A model generated the notes under the pieces. It was not told the DNA's origin, did not search any database, and saw only the letters and a list, made by a program, of their open reading frames with translations. 56,501 nucleotides of DNA, from assembly GCA_021776115.1 (NCBI GenBank), contig JAJFGN010000037.1, positions 1 through 56,501 on the forward strand. Direction: 5' to 3'. Of this stretch, positions 1 through 8,305 are shown in pieces; positions within the stretch are counted from its first letter, which is position 1, and every line of letters starts with the position of its first letter. The DNA comes from Kiloniellaceae bacterium. Lineage in GTDB: Bacteria; Pseudomonadota; Alphaproteobacteria; Kiloniellales; J153. The position numbers were made by a program, and so were the translations under genes.

Positions 1-2
1 GA

Positions 3-119
3 CTGCGTGACAGCGGCAAAAAAGCCAAGGTCGCCCTCACCGCCGTCATGCGAAAGCTCGTCGTCCTCGCCAACACACTGCTCAAAGAAGACCGATTGTG
101 GGTCAGTCTTCGCTCTTGA
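3..119 (+). mobile_element. IS110-family transposase, C-terminal fragment cut by the window edge
   Basis: The first in-frame stretch reads LRDSGKKAKVALTAVMRKLV and continues to LRSStop at 117-119. The K-x-A-L-T-A-V-M-R-K-L pattern near the end followed by L-A-N is typical of the C-terminal tail of IS110/IS1111 transposases (DEDD-type recombinases with a catalytic Ser domain). Only about 38 residues are in the window, so activity and the element's left end cannot be judged. No terminal inverted repeat is visible after the stop; IS110 elements generally lack one. Confidence 0.75.
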
Positions 120-134
120 CACGAAACACAGATG

Positions 135-217
135 CTCACCCTGACCCTCTCCCGCCGGGAGAGGGTTGAGAAGGCTTGGCGAGGCCAAAGGCTGAGCCTT
201 AGCCGAAGCTGGGTGAG
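135..217. repeat. Palindromic intergenic repeat with inner CCCTCTCCCG hairpin
   Basis: The inner part (145-165) is a near-perfect hairpin CCCTCTCCCG / CCGGGAGAGGG, and outer CTCACCC (135-141) pairs with GGGTGAG (211-217). It lies between the IS110 tail and the 3' end of the MocR gene. This looks like the widely dispersed CTCACCCTGACCCTCTCCC type of intergenic repeat; it may also end transcripts from either side. Confidence 0.6.
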
Positions 218-229
218 GGGCAATCCTGC

Positions 230-1716
230 CTAAACGGAAAAGGCTCCAGCCAGCGCGCGAACGCTCTCTTCGATTTTGTCTTCGGGCACTGCGGCGTAAC
301 CGAGCAGGAGCGCGGGATTGCACTTGGCCTCGACCGCGTATCCGGACAAGGCGAAAACATTAACCCCCACGGCGGCGGCGCGCGCGGCGGCTTGTCTGTC
401 GCTCATACGCGCGGCCAGCGCCGGAGTCATGCGCGCCACCAGGTGCAGCCCGGCCTCGTCCGGGGACAGGGTAAGCTTTCCCTCCAGCCATCGCTGGGCG
501 GCCGCGATCAAAGTCTCCTGGCGCGCGGCGTAACGGGCGCGCATGCGCCGCACGTGGGCGCTGAAGTGGCCTTCGCCGATGAAGGCGGCCAGCGCCGGCT
601 GGACCACGGCGGAAGGGTGATCGTCGAGCGCGGCGCGCACCCGGGTCACGGGCTCGACCAGGGCTTCGGGAACAACCAGATAACCGATCCGCAGGGACGG
701 AAACGTCACCTTGGAAAAAGTACCCGCGTAGATGACCCGCGCCGCGCCGGCGCCGCTCGCGGCGTCGAGGCCCTGTAGCGCGGCGAGCGGCCGGCCCGCG
801 TAGCGGTACTCGCTGTCGTAATCGTCCTCCAGAACCCAGGCCTCGGCCGCGCGCGCCCAATCCAACAGCTCCAATCTACGGCCTAGCGACATGACCACGC
901 CCAAGGGGAATTGGTGCGAGGGCGCGACGACGGCCAAGCGGGCCGCGGGCGCCTTGGCCCGTCCCGATGCGACCGACAAGCCCTCGGCATCGACCGGCAC
1001 CGCCACGATGTTTGCGCCCGCCGCGATCAGGGGACCGCGCAGCCCGGCGTAGCCGGGGTCCTCGCACCAGACCGCGTCGCCGGGATCGAGCAAGGCGCGG
1101 ACCACCAGGTCGAGCGCCTGCTGCGCCCCGCTGGTAATCACGACCTGACGCCAGTCGCAACGCAGGGCGCGGGTCGCGCGCAGGTACTCGGCGATCGCTT
1201 CGCGCAGGGGGCGGTGTCCCGCCAGCTTCGCCCCAGCATGCGACCCCATACATCGAAGGGAAAATGGGTGGCGTCGGGACCCAGCATGAAGGCCCCGGTT
1301 TGCCCGCGCGGGCGCGGGTTCTGTCCTGCCAGCGCCCGGCCGCGCGCCGATAGCGCCGTGTGGGCGGCGGCGCCTTGCACGCCCGGCGGTCTGGCTGAGT
1401 CGCCCGGTTTCACGGCCAGGAACTGGTCGGGCAGAAGCCGGGAGACAAAGGTGCCGGAACCGCGCGCGCCCGCCAGATAGCCTTCGGCCAGCAAAAGATC
1501 GTAGGCGCTGAGGACCGTGTTTCGGGAGCAGCCGATCTCGCGCGCGAGCGTCCGGGTCGCGGGCAGGCGCACGCCCCCGGCCAGGCGCCCGCTCAGGACG
1601 TGGCCACGGATCTGGTCGTAAAGCTGCCGATGTTTTGGCGCCGCCGCGGCCCCGGTGTCGAGCGTCAAGGGCATGAAATGCGGGGGCTGGCGGGGGTGCG
1701 GCTCGGGACGGGACAT
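230..1716 (-). pseudogene. MocR/PdxR-type regulator (GntR HTH + aminotransferase fold), frameshifted
   Basis: Two frames together make one MocR protein. The upstream frame (1716 down to about 1230) has the N-terminal winged helix (LPATRTLAREIGCSRNTVLS, then GSGTFVSRLL) and the start of the linker. The downstream frame (about 1235 down to 230) has the class I aminotransferase domain with TSGAQQALDL, DDYDSEYRY and the PLP-lysine motif GTFSK. The join passes directly from MLGRSW to AGHRPLREAI, skipping the roughly dozen residues (normally ending in a YGDP-like motif) that family members carry there, so a small out-of-frame deletion is more likely than a single-base error. Start taken at ATG 1716 (AAGAG upstream); an in-frame GTG at 1788 is possible. 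It faces a flavin-binding oxidase-like gene, the usual MocR arrangement. Confidence 0.8.
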
Positions 1717-1740
1717 ACGCGGCAACTCTTGGTCGGGCCG

Positions 1741-1797
1741 AAAGTGGCTCCGGCGGTTATCCGGAAGTGGCACTTTAAGTGCAACCACTTTGTGCCT
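1741..1797. promoter_or_regulatory. Putative MocR operator cluster in the divergent promoter
   Basis: The hexamer AAGTGG occurs twice as a direct repeat (1742 and 1765), followed by CACTTTAAGTG (a perfect palindrome) and an inverted CCACTT. Direct AAGTGG-type repeats between a MocR gene and its divergent target fit the family's binding mode, in which a dimer reads repeated half-sites. The site is just upstream of the GTG of the oxidase-like gene and overlaps the longest possible 5' end of the MocR gene. Confidence 0.5.
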
Positions 1798-1838
1798 AGC
1801 TTAGGGCACACCTTCAAAATCGAGGAGCCCTAGAAACC

Positions 1839-2516
1839 GTGACCCCCCCCAATGACACGACCCTGCCGGACTTCCAGCCGAGCGAGCGGACGCGAATCAA
1901 GCGCCTGCATCAGCGGGCCGTTTTCGACCGCAAGACGGTCTACGAGATCCTGGATGCCGGGCTCATGTGCCACGTCGGCTATGCGATCGACGGTCAGCCT
2001 TATGTGACCCCGACGGCCTATTGGCGCGTGGACGACCGCGTGTATTGGCACGGCTCCTCGGCCAGTAAGATGTTGCGCGCGGTGGAGAAGGGCATCGATG
2101 TCTGTTTCACGGTCGCGCATCTCGATGGCTTGGTTTTGGCCCGGTCCGGCTTTCACTCCTCGATCAACTACCGCTCGGTCATGGCCTTGGGGGTCGCCGA
2201 GAAGGTCAGCGACGAGGCCCAAAAACTGGCCGCCTTGGAGGTCTTCACCGAGCGCCTGACGCCGGGGCGCTGGGCCGAGTTGCGGCCGGTCAACAAACAG
2301 GAGATCAAGGCGACCACCGTGCTGTCCCTGAAGCTGGAGGAGGTTGCGTGCAAGGTGCGCACCGGTCCGCCCGGCGATGACGAGGAGGACTATTCGCTCG
2401 ATGTCTGGGCCGGTGTCGTGCCGATCGCGACCATGATCGGTGCGCCCGAGGACGACCCGCGTTTGAAGGCGGGCATTGCCCAGCCGGCTTACCTGCGCGA
2501 GGTCAAGATCGGTTAA
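1839..2516 (+). CDS. Pyridoxamine 5'-phosphate oxidase-like flavin-nucleotide-binding protein
   Basis: A 225-residue protein of the Pyridox_ox_2 / NimA-like split-barrel family. Visible features are the N-terminal R-x-K-R-L-H-x-R-A-x-F/D-R segment, then CHVGYAIDGQPYVTPTAYWR and YWHGSSASKML, the strands that build the FMN-binding barrel in this family. It starts with GTG at 1839, with GAGGAG (1822-1827) as the likely ribosome site. The gene is transcribed away from the broken MocR regulator, and MocR proteins commonly control a divergent gene of this type. Small-molecule reduction or flavin storage is a family-level guess; the substrate is unknown. The regulator's damage may leave expression constitutive or off. 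Confidence 0.85.
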   Translation: MTPPNDTTLPDFQPSERTRIKRLHQRAVFDRKTVYEILDAGLMCHVGYAIDGQPYVTPTAYWRVDDRVYWHGSSASKMLRAVEKGIDVCFTVAHLDGLVLARSGFHSSINYRSVMALGVAEKVSDEAQKLAALEVFTERLTPGRWAELRPVNKQEIKATTVLSLKLEEVACKVRTGPPGDDEEDYSLDVWAGVVPIATMIGAPEDDPRLKAGIAQPAYLREVKIG

Positions 2517-2532
2517 AGCGAGTCTGGCCCGC

Positions 2533-2642
2533 CACGAAGATACCGGATCACTGCTGCGCAGCGTCCGGCATGACGGTGTGTGTTTCTAAACTTTTCTTGC
2601 GTCATACCGGAAACCGCGTAGCGGTTATCCGGTATCTTCGTG
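2533..2642. repeat. Inverted repeat, GTATCTTCG/GATACCGGAT type
   Basis: Perfect 16-base arms (2533-2548 and 2627-2642; CACGAAGATACCGGAT and its complement) enclose a 78-base loop that itself carries CCGGAAACC/GGTTATCCGG. It sits between two convergent genes and resembles the GTCATCCCGG elements at 15132, 16991, 28237 and 49434. It could fold as a bidirectional terminator. Confidence 0.75.
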
Positions 2643-2679
2643 TGTCCCTTCCGAGACCCGGCCGGTCATGCGTGAGGTT

Positions 2680-3555
2680 CTACCCGCGCATGGCCTGACG
2701 CATGGTCGCCCCGATCTCGGCCGCGTTGGGCGCGATGTGCACGCCGGCACTGCGCAGCGCCTCGATCTTGCTTTCCGCGCCGCCGTGGCCGAAGACGTTG
2801 ACCGTGCCCGCGTGGCCCATGCGCCGGCCGGTTTCGCTGTACAGCCCGGCGACGAAAGCGGCGATCGGCTTTTTCGGTTTCTCCGCGGCGATGAAGGCGG
2901 CGGCCTCTTCCTCGGCGCTGCCGCCGATCTCGCCGATCAGGAGGATGCCCTCGGTCTGCGGATCGCGCAGGAACAACTCCAGGCAGTCCACGAAGCCGAG
3001 GCCATGGACCGGGTCGCCGCCGATTCCGACGACGCTCGACTGGCCCAGGCGGGCGTCGCCGCATTGGCCGACCGCTTCGTAGGTCAAGGAGGCCGAGCGC
3101 GAGGCGATACCGATCTTGCCGGGGAAGTGGATGTGCCCGGGCATGATGCCGATCTTGCATTGCTCCGGGGTGATGATGCCCTGCGAGTTGGGGCCGATCA
3201 GGCGGGTGTTCGAGTCTTCCAGCCGCCGCCGGACCCGCACCATGTCCTGCACCGGCACGCGTTCGGTCACGCAGACGACCAAAGGCACCTCGGCGTCGAT
3301 GGCCTCGATCATGGCGTCCGCCGCCGCGCGCGGCGGCACGAAAACCAGGCTGGCGTCGGCGCCGGTCTCGGCCACCGCGCGCGCGACCGTGTCGAAGACC
3401 GGTAACTGCAGGTGCCGCGTGCCGCCCTTGCCCGGTGTCACCCCGCCGACGATCTGGGTGCCGTAAGCGATCGCTTGCTCGCAGTGAAAGCTGGCCTGGG
3501 CGCCGGTTAGGCCCTGGCAAATCACCTTGGTGTTCTTGTCGGCCAGGATCGCCAT
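2680..3555 (-). CDS. Succinyl-CoA-synthetase-type ligase, alpha subunit (CoA- and phospho-His subunit)
   Basis: A 291-residue alpha subunit of the ADP/GDP-forming acyl-CoA synthetase family. The CoA-binding Rossmann half is N-terminal ([12 protein letters not shown], then GGVTPGKGG), the conserved [15 protein letters not shown] loop is at about 133-147, and the phosphorylated His is His248 in GRRMGHAG. The usual SRSGTLTYE reads SRSASLTYE here, and the segment after the catalytic His ([17 protein letters not shown]) differs from ordinary SucD. It overlaps the beta-subunit stop by one base (TGATG), so the two are translationally coupled. The substrate may be malate (as in MtkB), succinate or another carboxylate. 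A link to the neighbouring importer and GntR sites is inferred from the shared control region. Confidence 0.85.
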   Translation of the reverse strand: MAILADKNTKVICQGLTGAQASFHCEQAIAYGTQIVGGVTPGKGGTRHLQLPVFDTVARAVAETGADASLVFVPPRAAADAMIEAIDAEVPLVVCVTERVPVQDMVRVRRRLEDSNTRLIGPNSQGIITPEQCKIGIMPGHIHFPGKIGIASRSASLTYEAVGQCGDARLGQSSVVGIGGDPVHGLGFVDCLELFLRDPQTEGILLIGEIGGSAEEEAAAFIAAEKPKKPIAAFVAGLYSETGRRMGHAGTVNVFGHGGAESKIEALRSAGVHIAPNAAEIGATMRQAMRG

Positions 3556-4742
3556 CAGCTTGCCCTCCCCTCCATGGTCTCGCCGGCCGCGGCGACCGCG
3601 CGCTCCGCCGCCTCCGCCATGTCGTCGGCGAAGATCGCGGGGATCGCCTGACCGGTCAGGATTTTGCGGGCGATCTCCATGTTCGTGCCGGCCGCGCGCA
3701 CCACCAGGGGCACCTTTAGGCCGGCTTCCTTGACCGCCGCGGCGATGCCTTCGGCGATGGTGTCGCAGCGCAAGATGCCGCCGCCGTACATGTTGACCAG
3801 GATCGCCTTCACCTTGGGATTGCGCAGGATCATCTTAAAGCCGGTCGCGACCTGTTGCCGGGTGACCACCGGGCGCACATCCATGAAATCCGCCGGCCGG
3901 CCGCCGCGTTGCTTGATCAGGTCGATGGTTGCCAGCGCCAAGCCGGCGCCGTTGACCATGCAACCGATGTCGCCGTCCAGGCGGACGTAATTGATTTCGT
4001 AGCGGGCGGCTTCGACCTCGCCGGGGTCGTCCTCTTCGCGGTCGCGCAGCTCGGCAATCTGCGGATGGCGGAACAGGGCGTTGTCGTCGAAGCTCATCTT
4101 CACATCGACCGCCAAGAGATCGCCCGCCTCGGTCAGGACCAAGGGATTGATCTCGATCAGGCTGGCATCCAACTCGACGAAGGCCTCGTAAAGCCCGGCC
4201 ATCAAGTCGGCGGCGGCTTTGGCCGGCTCGCCCGCCAAATCCAGGCTGGCCGCAAAGGCGCGGGCCTCGTCGGCAACAAGACCGGTGTTTGGATCGATAA
4301 TCAGGCGCTTCAGCTTGCCCGCTTCGCGGGCCGCCGTTTCCTCGATATCCTCGCCACCTTCCGCCGCGCCCAGAAAAGCAACCCGCCCGGCGCCGCGGTC
4401 GACCAGCACCGCCAGGTACATTTCGCGCGCGGCCTCGATCTTTTCCTCGACATAGACGGCTTTGACCGGTTTACCCCCGGGGCCGGTTTGGGCCGTGACC
4501 AGGGTCGAGCCCAACAACTCAGCCGCCATGCCCTCGACCGCTTCGACCGAGCGCGCCAACTTGATGCCGCCGGCTTTGCCGCGTCCGCCGGCCAAGATTT
4601 GGGCCTTGACCACACAGGCGCTGCCGCGCAGCTCGCGGGCGCGCGCGCCAGCCTCATCAATGCTGCGCGCGAGGCCCCCGCGCGGCGTGCGCAGGCCATA
4701 GCGTTGCAGCAAATCCTTGGCCTGAAATTCGTGAATATCCAT
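3555..4742 (-). CDS. Succinyl-CoA-synthetase-type ligase, beta subunit (ATP-grasp), atypical
   Basis: A 395-residue ATP-grasp subunit. It starts with [12 protein letters not shown] and has the nucleotide lysine region [16 protein letters not shown] (44-59), the metal/carboxylate segment LIEINPL (195-201) and the phosphate-helix motif GGGILRCD (320-327). Two motifs that are nearly invariant in SucC are changed: the glycine loop LDVGGGAT reads MDVRPVVT (287-294), and VRLEGxN reads VRAAGTN (348-354). Both lie in the C-terminal domain where the carboxylic acid is held, so a substrate other than succinate is likely. ATG 4742 is chosen because GGAGGGGCAG precedes it. The gene diverges from tctC across a region with two GntR-type palindromes. 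Confidence 0.85.
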   Translation of the reverse strand: MDIHEFQAKDLLQRYGLRTPRGGLARSIDEAGARARELRGSACVVKAQILAGGRGKAGGIKLARSVEAVEGMAAELLGSTLVTAQTGPGGKPVKAVYVEEKIEAAREMYLAVLVDRGAGRVAFLGAAEGGEDIEETAAREAGKLKRLIIDPNTGLVADEARAFAASLDLAGEPAKAAADLMAGLYEAFVELDASLIEINPLVLTEAGDLLAVDVKMSFDDNALFRHPQIAELRDREEDDPGEVEAARYEINYVRLDGDIGCMVNGAGLALATIDLIKQRGGRPADFMDVRPVVTRQQVATGFKMILRNPKVKAILVNMYGGGILRCDTIAEGIAAAVKEAGLKVPLVVRAAGTNMEIARKILTGQAIPAIFADDMAEAAERAVAAAGETMEGRAS

Positions 4743-4819
4743 CTGCCCCTCCCTTCGGACCGTGGTGTGCCTCGCGCCGTATCTGGCGGCCATGACATGC
4801 CCCGCGACCTAGGCGATCG

Positions 4820-4860
4820 GCTTCGGCGCTCTGGTATATTGTATACCAGAGCGCCGAAGC
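4820..4860. promoter_or_regulatory. FCD-GntR operator, site 1 (long palindrome)
   Basis: Perfect 19-base arms around a TTG centre: GCTTCGGCGCTCTGGTATA (4820-4838) and its complement (4842-4860). The core TGGTATA-TTG-TATACCA (4832-4848) matches the two other 7-3-7 sites in this window. It is about 80-90 bases before the sucC-like start and 320 before tctC, so it can act on either gene. The long GC-rich outer arms would also form a strong hairpin in RNA. Confidence 0.75.
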
Positions 4861-5020
4861 ATGCAATATCCTCCGTCATGATGTAGGCATGGTGCGGTGT
4901 GGTGCCTAATGACGGACCAAACAGCCGATCCGGGGCAAACGCGGCATGGCAACCGATAAGGTTAAGAAAAATTCACAAGAGGGTCTGTACAGCGCCGAAA
5001 AGGACGCTTAGAGTGCGATC

Positions 5021-5037
5021 TGGTATACTTTATTCCA
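5021..5037. promoter_or_regulatory. FCD-GntR operator, site 2 (upstream of tctC)
   Basis: TGGTATA-CTT-TATTCCA is the same 7-3-7 layout as sites 1 and 3, with one base off symmetry. It lies 130 bases before the tctC start, a normal distance for promoter control. The match to the GntR family pattern is by layout and core; binding is inferred. Confidence 0.6.
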
Positions 5038-5166
5038 AAGACCAGGACGCGGTTGTCCGGAACCCATGGCGAGCCATCGGATTCCCCGGTAGCCTTAGTC
5101 CCTGGCATCGTGATGCCAAGGCGCGCGAACAAAGCGTCGAATCTAGACCCATAGGGAGGAAATAAG

Positions 5167-6156
5167 GTGAGAAAACTGGTCCTGAAGTCCGTGTCATGCG
5201 GAATTGCCCTGGGCCTCGGCCTGGGCCTGATTTCGTCCATGCAAACGGCGGCCGCGGAATGGAAGCCGCAAAAGCCGGTCGAGTTCGTCATCATGGCCGG
5301 CCAAGGCGGCGGCGCCGACCGCTTGGCCCGCTTGATCCAAAGCATCATCGAGAAAAACGATTTCTCGAATCAGCCCTTTATCCCGATCAACAAGGGCGGC
5401 GGTTCGGGCGCGGAAGCCCTGCGTTACCTGAAGGATAAGGCTGGCGATCCGCACGTGATCATGGCCACCTTGAACAGCTTGTACACGACCCCGCTGCGCA
5501 ATCCGGGTATCGGCGTTAATATCGAAGAATATACGCCGATCGCGCGCCTGGCCGAGGACACCTTCGTTCTCTGGGTGAATTCGGAAAGCGACATCAAGAC
5601 CATCGACGACTACGTCGCCGCGGTCAAAAAAGCGGGCCCGGAAAAGTGGGTCATGGGCGGCACCGGCACCGGCCAGGAAGATTCCCTGGTCACGGCCATG
5701 CTGCAGAAAGCCTATGGCATCCAAATGACCTACGTCCCCTTCAAGGGCGGTGGAACGGTCGCCAAGAACCTGGTCGGCAAGCAGCTCAACTCGACCGTCA
5801 ACAACCCTTCGGAGCAGTTGGGCTTCTTCGAGGCGGGCCGGTCGCGCCCCATTGCCGCCTTCACGCCGGAGCGCATCGGCGTCTTCCCGGACGTGCCGAC
5901 CTTCAAGGAGATGGGCCAGGATCTGGTCTATTTCATGCAACGCAGCGTGGTCGCGCCGGCCGGCATGCCTAAAGATGCGCAAGACTTCTATGTCGACGTC
6001 TTCCGCAAGGTCAACGAGTCGAAAGAGTGGAAGGAATACACCTCGAAGAAGGCCCTGAATCGCGCGTTCCTGACCGGCGACGACTTGATGGCGTACTTCG
6101 TGGCGGAGCGTGAGAAGCACCGCGTGCTTCTCAAGGAGATGGGCGAAATCAAGTAG
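5167..6156 (+). CDS. tctC: TctC-family periplasmic solute-binding protein of a TTT importer
   Basis: A 329-residue binding protein of the tripartite tricarboxylate transporter (Bug/TctC) family. Residues 1-30 are a signal peptide ending in TAAAEW. The mature part starts KPVEFVIMAGQGGGADRLAR, the family's carboxylate-contact loop, followed by KGGGSGAEALRYL and VPFKGGGTVAKNLVGKQ. The start is GTG 5167 after a very strong ribosome site, GGGAGGA (5154-5160). It is the first gene of tctCBA. Bug proteins bind mono-, di- and tricarboxylates; the neighbouring CoA-ligase, lyase and CoA-transferase genes suggest a small hydroxy- or dicarboxylate. Confidence 0.9.
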   Translation: MRKLVLKSVSCGIALGLGLGLISSMQTAAAEWKPQKPVEFVIMAGQGGGADRLARLIQSIIEKNDFSNQPFIPINKGGGSGAEALRYLKDKAGDPHVIMATLNSLYTTPLRNPGIGVNIEEYTPIARLAEDTFVLWVNSESDIKTIDDYVAAVKKAGPEKWVMGGTGTGQEDSLVTAMLQKAYGIQMTYVPFKGGGTVAKNLVGKQLNSTVNNPSEQLGFFEAGRSRPIAAFTPERIGVFPDVPTFKEMGQDLVYFMQRSVVAPAGMPKDAQDFYVDVFRKVNESKEWKEYTSKKALNRAFLTGDDLMAYFVAEREKHRVLLKEMGEIK

Positions 6157-6203
6157 CGCCGAATAGCAGCGGAACCACTTGAGCGGACGGGGCACGAAGC
6201 GGT

Positions 6204-6701
6204 ATGCGGCGCGCTGAACTTATGACGGCTGTCGTGTTCGCCCTGCTCTCGGCCTATCTGATGTGGAAGTCCGCGGAACTTCCCGTCGGCTGGATCCCGA
6301 ACAAGGGGCCGGCCGGCGGGGCGTTTCCATTTTGGCTCTCCCTCGCGATGCTGGTCTGTTCGGGTTGGATATTTGTCCGCGCCCTGCGGGGGGTAACGCC
6401 GGAAAGCCAATCTAAGGACCTATTCATGGACGGGCCGACGGTTAGGCTTCTCGCCATGGCCGGTGGCTCGCTCTTGGCTGCCTTGATCCTGATTACCTTT
6501 TTTGGGTTCTACGTCGCGATCCCATTCCTGTTCGTGTTTTGGGTACGGGTGGTCGGCAAGCGGTCTTGGGCGACAACCAGCATCTTGGCGGTCTCGGTCC
6601 CCGTGGTGACGTTTTTCTTCTTCGAGATCGGGATGAGGATCCTGCTGCCAAAGGGCATCACGGAGCCGCTGTTCTACCCGTTGTATCAAGCATTCCTCTA
6701 G
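6204..6701 (+). CDS. tctB: TctB-family small membrane subunit of a TTT importer
   Basis: A 165-residue protein with four hydrophobic segments: residues about 6-24, 42-58, 81-105 and 121-140. The conserved G-x-x-P-x-x-x-F-P-x-W pattern after the first helix (PNKGPAGGAFPFWLSL) is typical of TctB. It lies between tctC and tctA, 47 bases after the tctC stop. ATG at 6204 fits the first helix position. It forms the membrane complex with TctA; TctB sequences are poorly conserved, so the call rests on size, topology and position. Confidence 0.85.
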   Translation: MRRAELMTAVVFALLSAYLMWKSAELPVGWIPNKGPAGGAFPFWLSLAMLVCSGWIFVRALRGVTPESQSKDLFMDGPTVRLLAMAGGSLLAALILITFFGFYVAIPFLFVFWVRVVGKRSWATTSILAVSVPVVTFFFFEIGMRILLPKGITEPLFYPLYQAFL

Positions 6702-6715
6702 GCGCGGCCCGGAAC

Positions 6716-6729
6716 CCCCTTCGAAGGGG
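6716..6729 (+). other. Small perfect hairpin in the tctB-tctA gap
   Basis: CCCCTTCGAAGGGG is a perfect 14-base palindrome, flanked by CCGG/CCGG, in the 48 bases between tctB and tctA. It has no T-run, so it is not a clear terminator; it may be an RNA-processing or stability stem. Confidence 0.3.
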
Positions 6730-6749
6730 CCGGAACGCAAGGTCATGAC

Positions 6750-8252
6750 ATGGATATCCTTGCTCAACTTGCCGGCGGTTTCGCCACGTCTTTCGAGCCG
6801 CTTAACTTCGGCCTCCTGGTTTTAGGCTGCACGGTCGGCCTGTTCGTCGGCGCCCTGCCGGGCCTGGGCTCCGTCAACGGCGTGGCGATCCTACTGCCGA
6901 TCACCTTCTTTGTGCCGCCAACCGGCGCGATCATTTTCCTGGCGGCGATTTACTACGGCGCCATGTTCGGCGGCGCGATCTCTTCGATCATGCTCGGTAT
7001 TCCCGGCGCCTCGACGGCGGTGGCGACAACCTTCGATGGCCGGCCCATGGCCTTGAAGGGCGACGCGCATAAGGCCCTGGTCGCGGCCGCGGTGGCCTCG
7101 TTCGTCGGGGGCACGATCGCGGTGATTTTGTTCACGCTGTTCGCGCCGCCCTTGGCCGAGTTCGCCTTGAAATTCGGGCCGGCCGAAAACTTCGCGCTGA
7201 TGGTCGTCGCCTTCGCCACCTTTATCGGGCTGAGCGGCGACGACATTCCCAAGACGATTTTGTCGATCCTCTTCGGCCTAATCTTAAGCGCCGTTGGCCT
7301 GGACATCATCAGCGGCCAGCCGCGGCTGATCTTTTTCGACCTGCCCGGATTTTACAAAGGCATCAGCTTCATTGTGCTGGCGATCGGGATCTACGGGATC
7401 GGCGAGATTCTCTGGACCCTCGATTCCAGCAAGGGCAAGGTCGAAATCGCCCAACACAAGGTCGGCTTTCGGCTGGTTCTCCAAGCGGTCTTCGATTTGC
7501 GCAAGACCTGGCGAACCATGGGTCTTTGTTCGCTTCTAGGCTATTTCGTGGGCATCCTTCCCGCCGCCGGGGCGACCCCGGGGTCTCTCATGGCCTATGG
7601 CATGGCCAAGAGCTTGTCGAAGAACCCACAAAACTACGGCAAGGGCGAGATCAATGGCGTGGTCGCGCCGGAAGCGGCCAACAACGCGGCCAGCACCGGG
7701 TCCATGCTGCCCATGCTGACCTTGGGCATTCCGGGTTCGCCGACCACCGCGATCCTGCTCGGCGGCATGATCATCTGGGGCCTGGAACCCGGTCCCTTGT
7801 TGTTCATCACCAACGAGACCTTCGTCTGGGGCCTGATCGCCAGCTTGTATTCGGCCAACCTCGTCACCCTGATTATCAACCTGGCCTTTATTCCGCTGTT
7901 CATCTGGGTGTTGCGCACGCCTTTCGCGATTCTCGCGCCCATTATTTTCGTGCTGAGCCTGGTTGGCGGTTACGCGCCCGGCGCCTCGATGCACGATGTC
8001 TGGTTGATCCTCGTCTTCGGTATCGCCGGCTATCTTCTGCGCAAGCTCAATTACCCCATGGCGCCGGCGGTCCTGGCCATCGTGCTGGGGCCCTTGGCCG
8101 AGAAGTATTTTCGCCAAGCGATGATCATATCGCACGGCGATGTGATGACCTTCGTCGAACGGCCGTTATCGGCGGTGTTCGTAGGCGCCGCGTTGGTCTT
8201 GGTTTCGATGCCGATTATTTCGGCTTTGAAGCGCCGCCGCAGTCTGGTATAA
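6750..8252 (+). CDS. tctA: TctA-family large membrane subunit of a TTT importer
   Basis: A 500-residue, roughly 12-helix permease. Family motifs are present: GALPGLGSVNGVAILLPITF near 32-51, YYGAMFGGAISSIMLGIPG at about 68-86 (with the STAVATTFDG continuation), and the second-half copy GILPAAGATPGSLMAYGMAK with TLGIPGSPTTAILLGG. The paired P-G-x-G/P loops are the substrate-path elements of TctA. It forms the secondary, cation-driven importer with TctB and the binding protein TctC. The last three codons overlap GntR-type operator site 3. Confidence 0.93.
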   Translation: MDILAQLAGGFATSFEPLNFGLLVLGCTVGLFVGALPGLGSVNGVAILLPITFFVPPTGAIIFLAAIYYGAMFGGAISSIMLGIPGASTAVATTFDGRPMALKGDAHKALVAAAVASFVGGTIAVILFTLFAPPLAEFALKFGPAENFALMVVAFATFIGLSGDDIPKTILSILFGLILSAVGLDIISGQPRLIFFDLPGFYKGISFIVLAIGIYGIGEILWTLDSSKGKVEIAQHKVGFRLVLQAVFDLRKTWRTMGLCSLLGYFVGILPAAGATPGSLMAYGMAKSLSKNPQNYGKGEINGVVAPEAANNAASTGSMLPMLTLGIPGSPTTAILLGGMIIWGLEPGPLLFITNETFVWGLIASLYSANLVTLIINLAFIPLFIWVLRTPFAILAPIIFVLSLVGGYAPGASMHDVWLILVFGIAGYLLRKLNYPMAPAVLAIVLGPLAEKYFRQAMIISHGDVMTFVERPLSAVFVGAALVLVSMPIISALKRRRSLV

Positions 8253-8261
8253 TGTATACCA
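8245..8261. promoter_or_regulatory. FCD-GntR operator, site 3 (upstream of the regulator gene)
   Basis: TGGTATA-ATG-TATACCA is a perfect 7-3-7 palindrome that overlaps the tctA stop codon and lies 45 bases before the regulator's ATG. Its match to sites 1 and 2 suggests that the GntR protein controls its own gene and the ligase/importer genes. Confidence 0.7.
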
Positions 8262-8305
8262 CCGATCGAAACTTGAAACGATATGAATGAGATGGACGAG
8301 GCGTT

